From positions 41,089 through 105,088 of the forward strand of contig NZ_JAECZB010000008.1 of assembly GCF_016056295.1 (NCBI RefSeq): 64,000 bases of DNA. Reading direction: 5' to 3'. This document shows, piece after piece, positions 35,931 to 45,142 of the stretch. This DNA comes from Atlanticothrix silvestris CENA357. Lineage in GTDB: Bacteria; Cyanobacteriota; Cyanobacteriia; Cyanobacteriales; Nostocaceae. How positions within the stretch are numbered: the stretch's first letter is position 1; each line of letters opens with the position of its first letter. Made by a program: the position numbers and the translations under genes. The notes under the pieces were generated by a model. The model made no database searches, was not told the origin of the DNA, and saw nothing but the letters and a program-made list of their open reading frames with translations.

Positions 35931-38918
35931 TTACTTATCTTCTTGGACAATTGATGTCAATTTAGCTAATGACTGAGCTACCGCTACAGCTTGTTCTGAT
36001 GTCTGATTAGCAATAGTTGCAACTTCTAAAATAGATTGGTTAGCAGCTATTGATGTTAGGTCTTGGTTAGCAGCGGTTTGGGTTAATTCTTCAATCAGTG
36101 CGTTGAATTGGGCGCTGATAGAGTTAATTTGATTGAGTTTTTCTTGAGCTGCTTCTACTTTTTGAGTTCCTGCGATCGCCTGTGCTTGTGCAGTCTCTAT
36201 TAACGTTATTACTTGGTTATCTGTTGTGCGAATTTCTCCAACCAGGGATTTGATTTTGGTAATGTCAGTATCCAATTGTTCCCCCAAAGCCAGAATTTTT
36301 TCCGCTGCAAATTCTTGACTTGCTTCGCCAGTACGAGTAGCTTCTAGGGCGATTTTCATAGCATGAAACTTGATTTGTGCTACAGCCTGACTGATGACGG
36401 TTACTTCTTGATCAAGCTTATGGGCAGGCTGTTCTAAGCACTTAACTTTGGTGGCAGCTTCCATAACTGTGACTTGAATCGCAGAAATGTTATCTGCAAT
36501 TTGATACATGTCTTCTTGCCCATCTTGAATTGCATGACTGAACTGCTGCCCTTGGTTTTCTGTTTGTTGGATGCAAAGGAGCATTTGCCCAGTTAAATTA
36601 GCCAATTCTTGAATTTGGTTGTAGGCAAATGTTACAAACTCCATCTGGTTGAGTGTCTGAGAAGATAGAGTTTCAACAATAGCTTCGCTATTTCTCAGTA
36701 GTTCTGATATTTGATGTTGAAATACTGCATTGTTTTGATGCTGTTTGTGAAAGGCAGATTCCACAGAAGTATATGCCTGTTCTACTTGGTCTAGGAGCCT
36801 AGCATGGTCGAGAGCAAATCCTACCTGCATAGCTAACTGAGCAAGCAAATCAATCTCAGATTGCTGCCACTCTCTAGGCGCAGCGCACTGATGGGCAATC
36901 AATAAGCCAAACAATTTTTCGTCTTTGAGAATGGGTGCAACCAGATTCGCCTTGACTGCAAAAGGTTCCAGTTGACTGATATGACAAGCACTCAATCCCG
37001 CTTCATAAATATTGTTGACAGCTTGAACTCGCCCTGCTTGATATTGTTCCACATAGCCTTCGGCAAAACAAGGATCTTTGATGTTGGCTCGTAATGCTTT
37101 AGGAAAGCCAGGAAGCACTGCTTCGGCAATTACAGTGCCATACCAATTGCTATCAAAGCTATAAACCATTACTCTGTCAGTACTTAGAGCTTTGCGAATT
37201 TCGTCAACGGTGGTTTTGAGGACATCTGCTTCGTTGAGCGATCGCCTAATCTGGCGGGTAATATCTCCTAGTAAATGGGTGCGTATCCCTTCAGTATCAA
37301 TGCGCTGGAGCAATCTGGCATGGTCGAGAGCAAATCCTACCTGCATAGCTAACTGAGCAAGCAAATTAATCTCAGACTGCTGCCACTCTCTAGATTTAGC
37401 GCACTGATGAGCAATCAATAAGCCAAATAATTGATCATCTTTAAGAATGGGTGCAACCAAATTCGCCTTGACTGCAAAGGGTTCGAGTTGACTAAGATGA
37501 CAAGCACTTAATCCCGCTTCATAAATATTGTTGACAGCTTGAACTCGCCCTGCTTGATATTGTTCAACATAGCCTTCAGCAAAACAAGGATCTTTGATGT
37601 TGGCTCGTAATGCTTTAGGAAAACCAGGAAGGACTGCTTCGGCAATTACTGTACCATACCAATTGGCATCAAAGCTATAAATCATTACTCTATCAGCACT
37701 TAGGGTTTTGCGAATTTCGTCAACGGTGGTTTTGAGGACATCTTCTTCGTTGAGCGATCGCCGAATCTGACGGGTAAGATCTATTATTAATTGGGCTTGG
37801 TCAGCCCTAGTATCCATTTGTTCTACAAGTCTGGCATGGTCGAGGGCAAATCCTACTTGTGTGGCGATTTGGGCGAACAAATCAATCTCAGATTGTTGCC
37901 AAAAGCGGGGTGCGGAACACTGATGTCCAATTAACAAACTAAATAGTTGGTTATCTTTGATAACAGGTGCAATTAAATTTGCTTTGACTGCAAATCGCTC
38001 TAATAAACCGATATGACAATCGTTAAGGTTGGCTTGATAAATATCATCAATCGCTAGGATGCGACCCTGACGGTATTTTTCAACATATCCTTCTTCAAAA
38101 CAGGGATCTGAAACGGTCGCCCACAAGGTTTTCGGCAAACCGGGTGCAACTGCTTCTTCAACAAACGTTCCATTTCCACTAGAGTCAAAGCGAAAAATAA
38201 CTACGCGGTCTATTCTCAAAGCTTTGCGAACTTCTGCAACGGCGGTTTTCAGGACATCTTCTTGCGAAAGTGCTTCCCGAATGCGACGAGTAATATTCAT
38301 TAATACCTGAGAGCGCTCGGCTTCAGATTCTTGTTTCCAAAGCAACTCTGGTAACTGCTCTTGCAGGAGGTTAATGTTTGCTTTTAAAGCGGTTAATTCA
38401 TCTTTGCCAGCAACGCGAGCTCGCGTCCTGACTTGCTCTAGACGTAACCTATTTACTAAAGCGGTAGAAATATTGGCAGCAGACAATACAGGACGCGTGG
38501 CACGATTGGCAACAAAAGCCGCGATCACTCCTGCTACTAGAGCGATCGCCCCTGTCTCCAGTAACAAAAATGACCTGTGTTTTTGAAGCGCCTCTTCAAT
38601 TGCGGTACTTGCTTTTTGGTCTGGGGTAATTTGCTGAATAACAGATTGACTGCTAAAGTAGCTACTTATACCAACTGTTAGCACTGGAAACATAGTCAAG
38701 GCGATCGCCCAAGCAGTTGCTTTAGACTTTAAGTTCCATCGTTGCTGCCCTTGTTGCTGATGCAGGCTAGACTCTGAAGGATTTGAGTAATTTTTTAAAT
38801 TTGTCACCCGTCTATCAATACTAGTCTGGGAATTACTAACCGCAGTTTTATCTAGGTGTTCAATAGAGCCATTGTTGGCGCTATTACCATTGGATTTATC
38901 AAAGGAAGGCTGAGTCAT
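35931..38918 (-). CDS. Membrane sensor with three GAF domains and degenerate MCP-like C-terminus
   Basis: A 995-residue sensory protein. The N-terminus has ~60 polar residues and two transmembrane helices (about 68-88 and 115-135) with little between them, then a HAMP-like stretch. Three GAF domains follow at about 215-365, 385-545 and 560-715; GAF2 and GAF3 are almost identical. Each has the motif D-x-C/A-C-H-(I/L)-x-x-L-(E)-x-F-A-V-K-A-N-L, with the Cys-His where cyanobacteriochromes attach bilin. The C-terminal ~260 residues are coiled coil; KFHAMKIALEATRTGEASQEF resembles a decayed methyl-accepting chemotaxis tip. No kinase domain. No che genes adjacent. Confidence 0.8.
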   Translation of the reverse strand: MTQPSFDKSNGNSANNGSIEHLDKTAVSNSQTSIDRRVTNLKNYSNPSESSLHQQQGQQRWNLKSKATAWAIALTMFPVLTVGISSYFSSQSVIQQITPDQKASTAIEEALQKHRSFLLLETGAIALVAGVIAAFVANRATRPVLSAANISTALVNRLRLEQVRTRARVAGKDELTALKANINLLQEQLPELLWKQESEAERSQVLMNITRRIREALSQEDVLKTAVAEVRKALRIDRVVIFRFDSSGNGTFVEEAVAPGLPKTLWATVSDPCFEEGYVEKYRQGRILAIDDIYQANLNDCHIGLLERFAVKANLIAPVIKDNQLFSLLIGHQCSAPRFWQQSEIDLFAQIATQVGFALDHARLVEQMDTRADQAQLIIDLTRQIRRSLNEEDVLKTTVDEIRKTLSADRVMIYSFDANWYGTVIAEAVLPGFPKALRANIKDPCFAEGYVEQYQAGRVQAVNNIYEAGLSACHLSQLEPFAVKANLVAPILKDDQLFGLLIAHQCAKSREWQQSEINLLAQLAMQVGFALDHARLLQRIDTEGIRTHLLGDITRQIRRSLNEADVLKTTVDEIRKALSTDRVMVYSFDSNWYGTVIAEAVLPGFPKALRANIKDPCFAEGYVEQYQAGRVQAVNNIYEAGLSACHISQLEPFAVKANLVAPILKDEKLFGLLIAHQCAAPREWQQSEIDLLAQLAMQVGFALDHARLLDQVEQAYTSVESAFHKQHQNNAVFQHQISELLRNSEAIVETLSSQTLNQMEFVTFAYNQIQELANLTGQMLLCIQQTENQGQQFSHAIQDGQEDMYQIADNISAIQVTVMEAATKVKCLEQPAHKLDQEVTVISQAVAQIKFHAMKIALEATRTGEASQEFAAEKILALGEQLDTDITKIKSLVGEIRTTDNQVITLIETAQAQAIAGTQKVEAAQEKLNQINSISAQFNALIEELTQTAANQDLTSIAANQSILEVATIANQTSEQAVAVAQSLAKLTSIVQEDK
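36804..37850. repeat. 516-bp internal tandem repeat in GAF sensor gene
   Basis: The same ATGGTCGAG(A/G)GCAAATCCTAC sequence recurs at 36804, 37320 and 37836, exactly 516 bp (172 codons) apart. The first two units are very similar at DNA level over most of their length; the third is more divergent. This points to recent in-frame duplication of one GAF module. Confidence 0.85.
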
Positions 38919-39030
38919 GAATAAAACCTCGCCAAGATTAAATTGGCACAGCTAGATTTGACTAGTACATTTTGCAAATTGGTGATGAAGTAGAGAAGCA
39001 AGATATCTATATATAATTCAGCGCCAAAAA

Positions 39031-40290
39031 CTATAAATATTTTGCTAATTCTGGAGTCCGCCCTTTCAACCCAATCATTAATTTGAGCGTAAACACTTTC
39101 AGTATAGGTACTCGCTGCATCACCCATAAACCTATACGACGAACTACTACCAAGGGTAAGAAGTTGTTAGAGAATATCCGATCTAATAAATCTGTAAACC
39201 CTAAAATTGTTAAATTTTCCCACTGCCGCCAACGTTCATAGCGCTTCAGTATCTTAACATTGCCAATATCTTTACCAGCTTTGTGTGCTGCTTGAATAAC
39301 TTGCGCTAGAGCAGCAGCATCCCGAATCCCCAGATTTAAACCTTGTCCACCAACAGGGTGGCAATTGTGTGCTGCATCACCAATTAATGCTAATCGCGGC
39401 AGGACATAGCGATCGCTTTGCATGAGTTGTACCGGAAAAATAAAGCGATCGCCCAGTAATTCCAACTTGCCCATTTGATTACCATAGCGCCGGCTGAGTT
39501 CTGCCAAAAATTGCTGGTCATCTAAGGCACACAAGGCTTTGGCTTCTTCGTGAGGGGCTGTCCACACAATCCGGCAACGGTTCCCAGGCAAAGGTAAAAT
39601 TGCAAACGGCCCGCTAGTCCAAAATCTTTCGTAGGCGGTATCGTTATGAGATTTTTCTGGTTTAACAAAGGCAACAATACAAGACTGCCAATATTTCCAG
39701 CCCGAAGTTTTGATGCCAGCCGCCTGACGAATAGGCGATCTCACTCCATCAGCAGCTACTAATAGCTTACTACGTACTGTCTGTATTTGGTCGGCAATTT
39801 TGATATCTATGGTTACAATGTCTTGCTGATATTTTGTATTTACCACCTCAGCCGGACACAGATAAGTTACATTGGAACAATTTTGCACAAACTCTTGCAA
39901 TGGCTGTAATAGCGCTTGATGTTCTGCCACATAACCCAACTCTGGCGTACCGATATCACTAGTTTCAAATGTCACCACATTGGGATAATTGGCATCAGAA
40001 AGGCGAACTTGCCGATATTTAGCAATTTGAGGTAATATTTCGTCCCAAACACCAATTCCTTTATAAATCAGTGCCGAAAGCATGTGTATTGCGTAGGCTT
40101 GGCCTTTAGCTACTGCTGCTGATGCTACTTTTGCCTCAACTAGCAAAACATTCAAGCCAGAATCTTTTAAGGCAGAGGCTAGGGTTAAACCAATAATTCC
40201 ACCGCCTACAATTACCAAATCATAGTCGTATCCCCGTATGTCTGTGGAGAATTGCTGAGGGGAAGAAGTTTGAGTAAGCTGCGTCGCCAT
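39031..40290 (-). CDS. FAD-dependent monooxygenase (UbiH/Coq6-like)
   Basis: A 419-residue flavoprotein hydroxylase. The FAD motif LVIVGGGIIGLTLASALKDSG lies at residues ~25-45, the DG motif LLVAADGVRSPIRQAAGI at ~185, and the GD motif RLALIGDAAHNCHPVGGQGLNLGIRDAAALAQ at ~320-350: the aromatic ring hydroxylase set. Members of the UbiH/Coq6 group hydroxylate quinone precursors; the cyanobacterial member's substrate is not established and could be in quinone or carotenoid-ring metabolism. Its 3' end is about 110 bp before the GAF-sensor start. The start ATG at 40290 is the first in frame. Confidence 0.85.
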   Translation of the reverse strand: MATQLTQTSSPQQFSTDIRGYDYDLVIVGGGIIGLTLASALKDSGLNVLLVEAKVASAAVAKGQAYAIHMLSALIYKGIGVWDEILPQIAKYRQVRLSDANYPNVVTFETSDIGTPELGYVAEHQALLQPLQEFVQNCSNVTYLCPAEVVNTKYQQDIVTIDIKIADQIQTVRSKLLVAADGVRSPIRQAAGIKTSGWKYWQSCIVAFVKPEKSHNDTAYERFWTSGPFAILPLPGNRCRIVWTAPHEEAKALCALDDQQFLAELSRRYGNQMGKLELLGDRFIFPVQLMQSDRYVLPRLALIGDAAHNCHPVGGQGLNLGIRDAAALAQVIQAAHKAGKDIGNVKILKRYERWRQWENLTILGFTDLLDRIFSNNFLPLVVVRRIGLWVMQRVPILKVFTLKLMIGLKGRTPELAKYL

Positions 40291-40462
40291 TGTTAAGAGA
40301 AGTTAAGCAATCTTAATTACTATTGTTACGCGATCGCCTAGTTCTGGGCAAGTAAAATCAAGTTGAAAATGAGCGCGATTAAGGCTTTTTTTACGTATTA
40401 GCTCACTTTTGGGATTAAAATCTGCCCTAAGTTCCATAAAGGAAATGTCATTTCAGCAAATT

Positions 40463-40727
40463 GTGAAAACCGATACCCTTTTTTATAGCCTTTTTCAAGG
40501 CTCTCCTAGCATAACTGAGCCGCGAAGAGGTAGAAGCTATGTTAGGGTTGGATGCCATTAGAAATACCAGAGTTTATCAAGAAGCTAAAGAAGAAGGCAA
40601 GCTTGAAGGCAAGATCGAAGCGGTTCCTCGCTTGTTAAAGTTAGGGTTGAGTCTGGAGCAAATTGCTGAGGCTCTAGAATTAGAAATTGATGTAGTACGA
40701 CAAGCCGTAGAAAAACTGTCTTCTTAA
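40463..40727 (+). pseudogene. DUF2887 (Rpn-like) gene remnant with internal deletion
   Basis: A GTG-initiated frame at 40463 encodes KTDTLFYSLFQGSPS, matching the first residues of the intact DUF2887 protein at 49212-50027. At about 40508-40515 the sequence jumps, out of frame by one, to the family's C-terminal LSREEVEAMLGLDAIRNTRVYQEAKEEGK...ALELEIDVVRQAVEKL. About 170-180 central codons, including the nuclease core, are missing. The C-terminal 62 codons remain open from ATG 40539. So this is a decayed gene, not a functional one. Confidence 0.8.
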
Positions 40728-40730
40728 AGA

Positions 40731-40982
40731 ATGATTTACAAATTTCCCAAACTAAGCCGCGAAGAGGTAGAAACTATGTTAGGGTTGGATGCCATTAGAA
40801 ATACCAGAGTTTATCAAGAAGCTAAAGAAGAAGGCAAGCTTGAAAGTAAGTTAGAAGGTAAACTCGAAGTAGTGCCTAGGGTTTTAAAATTGGGGTTGAG
40901 TGTTGAGCAAATTGCTGAGGCTTTGGAATTAGACATTGAAGTAGTGCGACAAGCCGCAGCAAAATCATCTTCAGATTCTTAA
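40731..40982 (+). pseudogene. Second, tandem DUF2887 C-terminal fragment
   Basis: An 83-codon open frame beginning MIYKFPKLSREEVETMLGLDAIRNTRVYQE, which equals the ILIYKLPRLSQEEIGKMFG region of the intact protein, through to a C-terminus like that of the first copy. It lies 3 bp after the first fragment and repeats about 200 bp of it at high identity. The catalytic N-terminal domain is absent. Because frame and start codon are intact it might be translated into a small helical protein, but remnant is the simpler reading. Confidence 0.7.
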
Positions 40983-41737
40983 GTAATACTCATAGCCAAT
41001 AATTGTTCTGCCATTTCAAAATTAGATGTAACATTTTGTACATCATCCAAACCTTCTAAGGTATCAATCAACTTGAGGAGCGATCGCGCTTGTTCAGGAT
41101 CAGTCACCTCAACATTATTACTCGGAATCCAGCGCAATTCGGCATCAGTCACCTGAAAACCTTGATCTTTTAAAGTCTGGTTGAGGATTTCTAAATTTGC
41201 AACTTCTGTAAACACTTCAGCCGTCTCATCTTCAGTCATTTCATAAAACTCGGCATCGCCTTCAAGTGATGCTTCTAAAAGCTGATCTTCGTCAACTACT
41301 CCCTGCACAGTACATACACCTTTTTGGTCAAACATCCAGCTAACGCAACCTGTTTCACCCAAATTGCCACCATTTTTGCTAAAAGCTACACGCAAATCAG
41401 CAGCCGTGCGATTGCGATTATCGCTCAATGCTTCAACCAAAATTGCGACACCACCGGGGCCGTAACCTTCGTAGCGAATCGCTTCAAAATTATCATGATC
41501 GCTGCCAAAAGTACCTGCGCCTTTAGCGATCGCCCGTTCGATATTATCATTGGGGATACCCGCTGCCTTAGCTTTATCAATTGCTGTACGCAATTGAAAA
41601 TTTCCCGCCGGATCTGGTACACCACTTCTAACAGCAACAATAATTGCCCTCGAAAGCTGAGTAAAAGTTTTTCCCTTTTTTGCATCTACTACCGCCTTTT
41701 GGCGCTTAATATTTGCCCATTTACTATGTCCTGCCAT
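40979..41737 (-). CDS. YebC/PmpR family transcription or translation factor
   Basis: A 252-residue YebC-family protein. The hallmark N-terminus MAGHSKWANIKRQKAVVDAKKGKTFTQLSRAIIVAVRSG is intact, followed by NFQLRTAIDKAKAAGIPNDNIERAIAKG and ALSDNRNRTAADLRVAFSKNGGNLGETGCVSWMFDQKGV. Family members have been described as DNA-binding regulators and, more recently, as ribosome-associated factors for proline-rich stretches. The length is normal. The 3' end overlaps the DUF2887 remnant by 4 bp. The promoter faces the ABC substrate-binding gene. Confidence 0.92.
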   Translation of the reverse strand: MAGHSKWANIKRQKAVVDAKKGKTFTQLSRAIIVAVRSGVPDPAGNFQLRTAIDKAKAAGIPNDNIERAIAKGAGTFGSDHDNFEAIRYEGYGPGGVAILVEALSDNRNRTAADLRVAFSKNGGNLGETGCVSWMFDQKGVCTVQGVVDEDQLLEASLEGDAEFYEMTEDETAEVFTEVANLEILNQTLKDQGFQVTDAELRWIPSNNVEVTDPEQARSLLKLIDTLEGLDDVQNVTSNFEMAEQLLAMSIT

Positions 41738-41931
41738 AACCTAAGATTATTAACGCTCTATTTCAAGATTAGGATATACATAGCTTCTGCCAAGATGCAA
41801 AGGCAAGCTTGGGAAAATATGCAATATCAAGGATGAAGTGTAAAATTTTTCAACTTTCTATCTTAATCCTTCAATAGAGTCTCTGCCTAATCCCAAGCGC
41901 CAAAGTTGTAGTTATCAAATTTAGAAAATTG

Positions 41932-43299
41932 GTGAATCTTTTTAATCAACGTTATGTGCAGCTTTTTTTAAAGCCCCATAATTACAGGAGAAAAAGAAAA
42001 AACGTACAGTATTACCTTAGCTGTTTTTTGTCGTTCTTTCTGGTGGGTATACTTGCTTTAAGCGGATGCCAGGTTTTGCGGACTGGAGTTAAAGCAGATA
42101 AAGTAACTCATGTGACTTTATGGCATGGAGTGAATCCACCACCAAATCGGGATGTATTGCAAAAGCTGGTAAACAAATTTAACCAAGCCCATCCAGATAT
42201 TCAAGTAGAGTCCCTTTATGTTGGACAGCAAGATCAGCAAACGCCCAAGATTTTGGCAGCGGTAGTAGGGAATGCGCCACCAGATATATTGTGGTATAAC
42301 CCGACAATTGCAGGGCAATTAGTGGAACTGGATGCTTTGATTCCTTTGGATGAAATGCTGGCAAATTCTCCAGTTAAAGACGAAATTGACCCCACTTTAT
42401 ACACATCAATGGAATACCAAGGCAAGATTTGGTCAGTACCATTTGCGACAAATAATGTTGGTATTTTTTACCGTCCAAGTTTGTTTAAAGCCGCTGGAAT
42501 TACTGAATTACCCCTTACCTGGGAGGAGTTTCGGCAGGTTGCCAAGAAATTAACTCGTGATATCAACAATGATGGCAAGATTGATCAACATGGTGTGTTT
42601 TTACCTTTAGGAAAGGGAGAATTTACGGTATTTACTTGGTTGCCATTTATGTGGAGTGGCGGCGGCGAATTGGTCAATGGGTATTCACAAACAGCCGCAG
42701 CAGTAGAATTGCAAGGTAATCAAGGAGCGATCGCAGCTTTAAATTTTTGGCGTACTTTAATTACAGATGGTTCCGCTATTTTATCTGGCCCGGAACGGGG
42801 TTATGAAACAGATGAATTAATAGCTGGTAATGTAGCAATGCAATTAAGTGGCCCTTGGACTTTGGGTCAATTTCAAGAAACTGGCATTGACTATGATGTA
42901 CTGCCGATTCCTGTTGATGAAGTTCCTGCTACCAGTATTGGCGGTGAAAATCTGTTCCTTTTCAAAACCACGCCACAGCAGCAAAAGGCAGCTTTTAAGT
43001 TTGCTGAGTATACTTTGAGTGAAGAATTTCAAACAGAATTAGCGCTGGGAACTGGCTATTTGCCGATTAACTTAAAGTCTCGCCAAAGTGCAAAATATCA
43101 AGCCTTTGTTGATCAAGTGCCACAGGTAAAAGTGTTTTTAGATCAGGACAAGTATGGGCGATCGCGTCCTATATTTCCTGATTATAATCGGATTTCTGAT
43201 AGTGTAGGTCGGGCAGTTGAATCTGTATTATTAGGGAAAAATCCGCCAGCAAAGGCGCTACAAAAAACCCAACAGCGCTTGGATTTAATTTTCAAGTGA
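41932..43299 (+). CDS. ABC sugar transporter substrate-binding lipoprotein
   Basis: A 455-residue extracellular solute-binding protein (family 1). GTG at 41932 or TTG at 41929 are the available starts. The lipobox LALSGC places the lipidated Cys at about residue 46. The mature part starts VTHVTLWHGVNPPPNRDVLQKLVNKFNQAHPDIQVESLYVGQ and includes PDILWYNPTIAGQLVELDALIPLDEM and VAMQLSGPWTLGQFQETGIDYDVLPIP, typical of MalE/UgpB/GgtB-like carbohydrate receptors. No permease or ATPase gene is adjacent, so the partners lie elsewhere. The ligand could be glucosylglycerol, trehalose or another oligosaccharide. Confidence 0.85.
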   Translation: MNLFNQRYVQLFLKPHNYRRKRKNVQYYLSCFLSFFLVGILALSGCQVLRTGVKADKVTHVTLWHGVNPPPNRDVLQKLVNKFNQAHPDIQVESLYVGQQDQQTPKILAAVVGNAPPDILWYNPTIAGQLVELDALIPLDEMLANSPVKDEIDPTLYTSMEYQGKIWSVPFATNNVGIFYRPSLFKAAGITELPLTWEEFRQVAKKLTRDINNDGKIDQHGVFLPLGKGEFTVFTWLPFMWSGGGELVNGYSQTAAAVELQGNQGAIAALNFWRTLITDGSAILSGPERGYETDELIAGNVAMQLSGPWTLGQFQETGIDYDVLPIPVDEVPATSIGGENLFLFKTTPQQQKAAFKFAEYTLSEEFQTELALGTGYLPINLKSRQSAKYQAFVDQVPQVKVFLDQDKYGRSRPIFPDYNRISDSVGRAVESVLLGKNPPAKALQKTQQRLDLIFK

Positions 43300-43457
43300 T
43301 TACTTTTGAAAACCAAGCACCAACTTGATCTTGATTCATTCGACGAGAGCGACAAGCCACTGCGCCTCTACGTACAATATGCAAAAATTGAGTTAGTGTT
43401 GTCTGTACCTATCAACAAGGGCACACTATAAAGCAGGTATAGACATACGACTTGTTC

Positions 43458-44138
43458 ATGAAACCTGTTTTACGCAAAGGGCAACTAACCACATGGAAAG
43501 ATAATCGGGGGTTTGGTTTTATACAAACCAGCAGTGGTAGTCAAGAAGTCTTTGTTCACATCACAGCATTTAAAGACCTTGACCGTCGCCCCCAAGTTGG
43601 TGATTTCATTTGTTATCAACTCACAGTTGATAAAGACGGCAAGGTACGTGCGTGTAATGCTTCGATTGAAGAAATTACATCAAAAGCTACACCTCAGTCC
43701 TCATCTTCTACCGCACCGATGAAGCTTAGCTCCAAGCCTAGAATAAGATCATCATCATTAGTATTAGAAACATTGGTCTTATCTATAGTACCTGGGTTAG
43801 GTACAATTCATTTTGCACTAACTACTAGCAACCGAATTCCTCTAATACTTTATCCTGTTATGAGTTTAATTACCTTTGCACTGTATGCCCAAGATAAATC
43901 TCGTGCAAAACAAGGAGGATGGAGAGTATCAGAGAAGACGTTACATTTATGCGAATTTATGGGTGGCTGGTTAGGTGCGTTTGTTGCCCAACGAAAATTA
44001 CATCACAAAAGTAGCAAAGTTTCTTATCAAGTTGTCTTTCGGGTAATAGTAATTTTTCATATTGTATTTTGGTTAGTGTGGCTACTGTTTAGTAGAGCGT
44101 TGATAAGTCTATTTCTTGGTAATGCTTCTGGTGGGTAA
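43458..44138 (+). CDS. Cold-shock domain plus DUF1294 membrane protein
   Basis: A 226-residue protein. ATG at 43458 is chosen over the in-frame TTG two codons earlier. Residues ~4-70 are a cold-shock domain: KGQLTTWKDNRGFGFIQTSSGSQEVFVHITAFKDL, with the RNP1-like RGFGFI and VFVH motifs. A polar linker is followed by the DUF1294 membrane region with three or four helices and the conserved MSLITFALYAQDKSRAKQGGWRVSEKTLHLCEFMGGWLGAFVAQRKLHHKS. This CSD-DUF1294 pairing is known in many bacteria but has no defined role; an RNA-binding domain tethered to the membrane is implied. Confidence 0.88.
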   Translation: MKPVLRKGQLTTWKDNRGFGFIQTSSGSQEVFVHITAFKDLDRRPQVGDFICYQLTVDKDGKVRACNASIEEITSKATPQSSSSTAPMKLSSKPRIRSSSLVLETLVLSIVPGLGTIHFALTTSNRIPLILYPVMSLITFALYAQDKSRAKQGGWRVSEKTLHLCEFMGGWLGAFVAQRKLHHKSSKVSYQVVFRVIVIFHIVFWLVWLLFSRALISLFLGNASGG

Positions 44139-44183
44139 TTGAATTAGTTCATCACCTAGCTTGATCCACAATTTGAAATTTTC

Positions 44184-44376
44184 AAACTTGAATTTGAGAT
44201 TGAGCCAAAGTCTGAGTGAACAGCCTAAACTTGAATTTTCCACCACTATCAAAAATGGCCATACATTATTGTTGGGAATGCTATCTGTGAATTTATATTT
44301 TGGGCGATCGCTTGTGCTGGTTTTTGTGTGCGATCGCTTCTAGCCAAAAATATCAAATTATACTTAGTAGTTAGTG
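44184..44376. repeat. Left copy of segmental repeat; remnant of retropepsin gene end
   Basis: Bases 44184-44232 match 45107-45154, which is the 3' end and stop of the retropepsin-like gene. Bases 44306-44376 match 45174-45242, including CTGTGCTGG-type sequence and a shared AGCCAAAAATATCAAATTAT stretch. The left copy has extra bases between the blocks. It suggests a second, now lost, copy of the gene pair. Confidence 0.75.
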
Positions 44377-44520
44377 GTGCTGTATGAGGAAGAGTAATGA
44401 GCTACGCCCACTGTAGGCGATCGCATTTCTCAAAGTACAACCTGTCTAAACTATGATTAAGGGCACGTCAGATCCAGTTAAGCTGTAAATGAGGCTAGTT
44501 GGATGAATGGAGCGCGAAAG

Positions 44521-44724
44521 ATGACACTTAATGAACTACTTCCTGTTGTTCGGAAACTCTCTGTATCAGAAAAACTTAAGCTAATTCGTATCTTAGCGGA
44601 AGAATTGGACACCAATGAAGATATTTCGCCTCTTGAACCATTTAAGACCTATGACTTACCCACACCTTACAATTCGTTTGGTGCTGGTGAGATTCTGATG
44701 CAAACTTTAAAACAGTCAGAATAG
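44521..44724 (+). CDS. Small hypothetical protein, partner of retropepsin-like gene
   Basis: A 67-residue protein from ATG 44521 (an in-frame ATG at 44503 would add six residues). It has an antitoxin-like N-terminus, MTLNELLPVVRKLSVSEKLKLIRILAEELD, and a short acidic/proline tail, DISPLEPFKTYDLPTPYNSFGAGEILMQTL. Similar small proteins precede retropepsin-like genes in other cyanobacteria. The gap to the next gene is 10 bp. A role as antitoxin or chaperone for the protease is a guess from gene pairing. Confidence 0.6.
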   Translation: MTLNELLPVVRKLSVSEKLKLIRILAEELDTNEDISPLEPFKTYDLPTPYNSFGAGEILMQTLKQSE

Positions 44725-44734
44725 GTCTGACCAG

Positions 44735-45142
44735 ATGCGATTTAAATACTCTACCACTGACCCTTCTCAAAATGAGTTTGATAGTTTGCCACGGATTCCC
44801 TTACGTCTTCGTCAGGGCGATAGAGTGGTTGAAGCTCTTGGACTGGTGGACAGTGGAGCAACTGTGAATGTTCTACCCTATGAAATTGGTATTGAGTTAG
44901 GTGCAGATTGGGATGACAGCAAGGCAATTATTCAATTAGCAGGGAACCTAAGTAATCTACCAGCAATGCCATTTTTTGCAACTGCTGAGATTCATGATTT
45001 TGCACCAGTTCAATTAGTATTTGCTTGGGTGAAAAGGGCGAATACACCGTTAATTCTGGGACAGACTAACTTTTTCCTTGAGTTTGATGTGTGTTTATAC
45101 CGTTCCAAGCTTGAATTTAAAATTGAGCTAAAGTCTGAGTGA
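44735..45142 (+). CDS. Retropepsin-like aspartyl protease family protein
   Basis: A 135-residue single-domain protein with the aspartyl-protease signature ALGLVDSGATVNVLPYEIG (D39-S-G-A-T) and the second hydrophobic half PLILGQTNFFLEFDVCLYRSKLEFKIEL, whose I-L-G matches the retropepsin turn. Such proteins would act as homodimers, like retroviral proteases. Bacterial members are poorly studied; activity is unproven. It is the second gene of a two-gene unit flanked by direct repeats, which suggests mobility or duplication of the pair. Confidence 0.75.
   Translation: MRFKYSTTDPSQNEFDSLPRIPLRLRQGDRVVEALGLVDSGATVNVLPYEIGIELGADWDDSKAIIQLAGNLSNLPAMPFFATAEIHDFAPVQLVFAWVKRANTPLILGQTNFFLEFDVCLYRSKLEFKIELKSE

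Noticed and set aside
41324..41836. 170-codon frame antisense to the yebC gene
   Set aside because: Shadow of the YebC reading frame; composition is not protein-like and the opposite strand is a well-conserved gene.
43305..43410. Minus-strand frame reading TTLTQFLHIVRRGAVACRSRR
   Set aside because: Only about 40 codons, no ATG start, no recognised family; could be a gene remnant but not supported.
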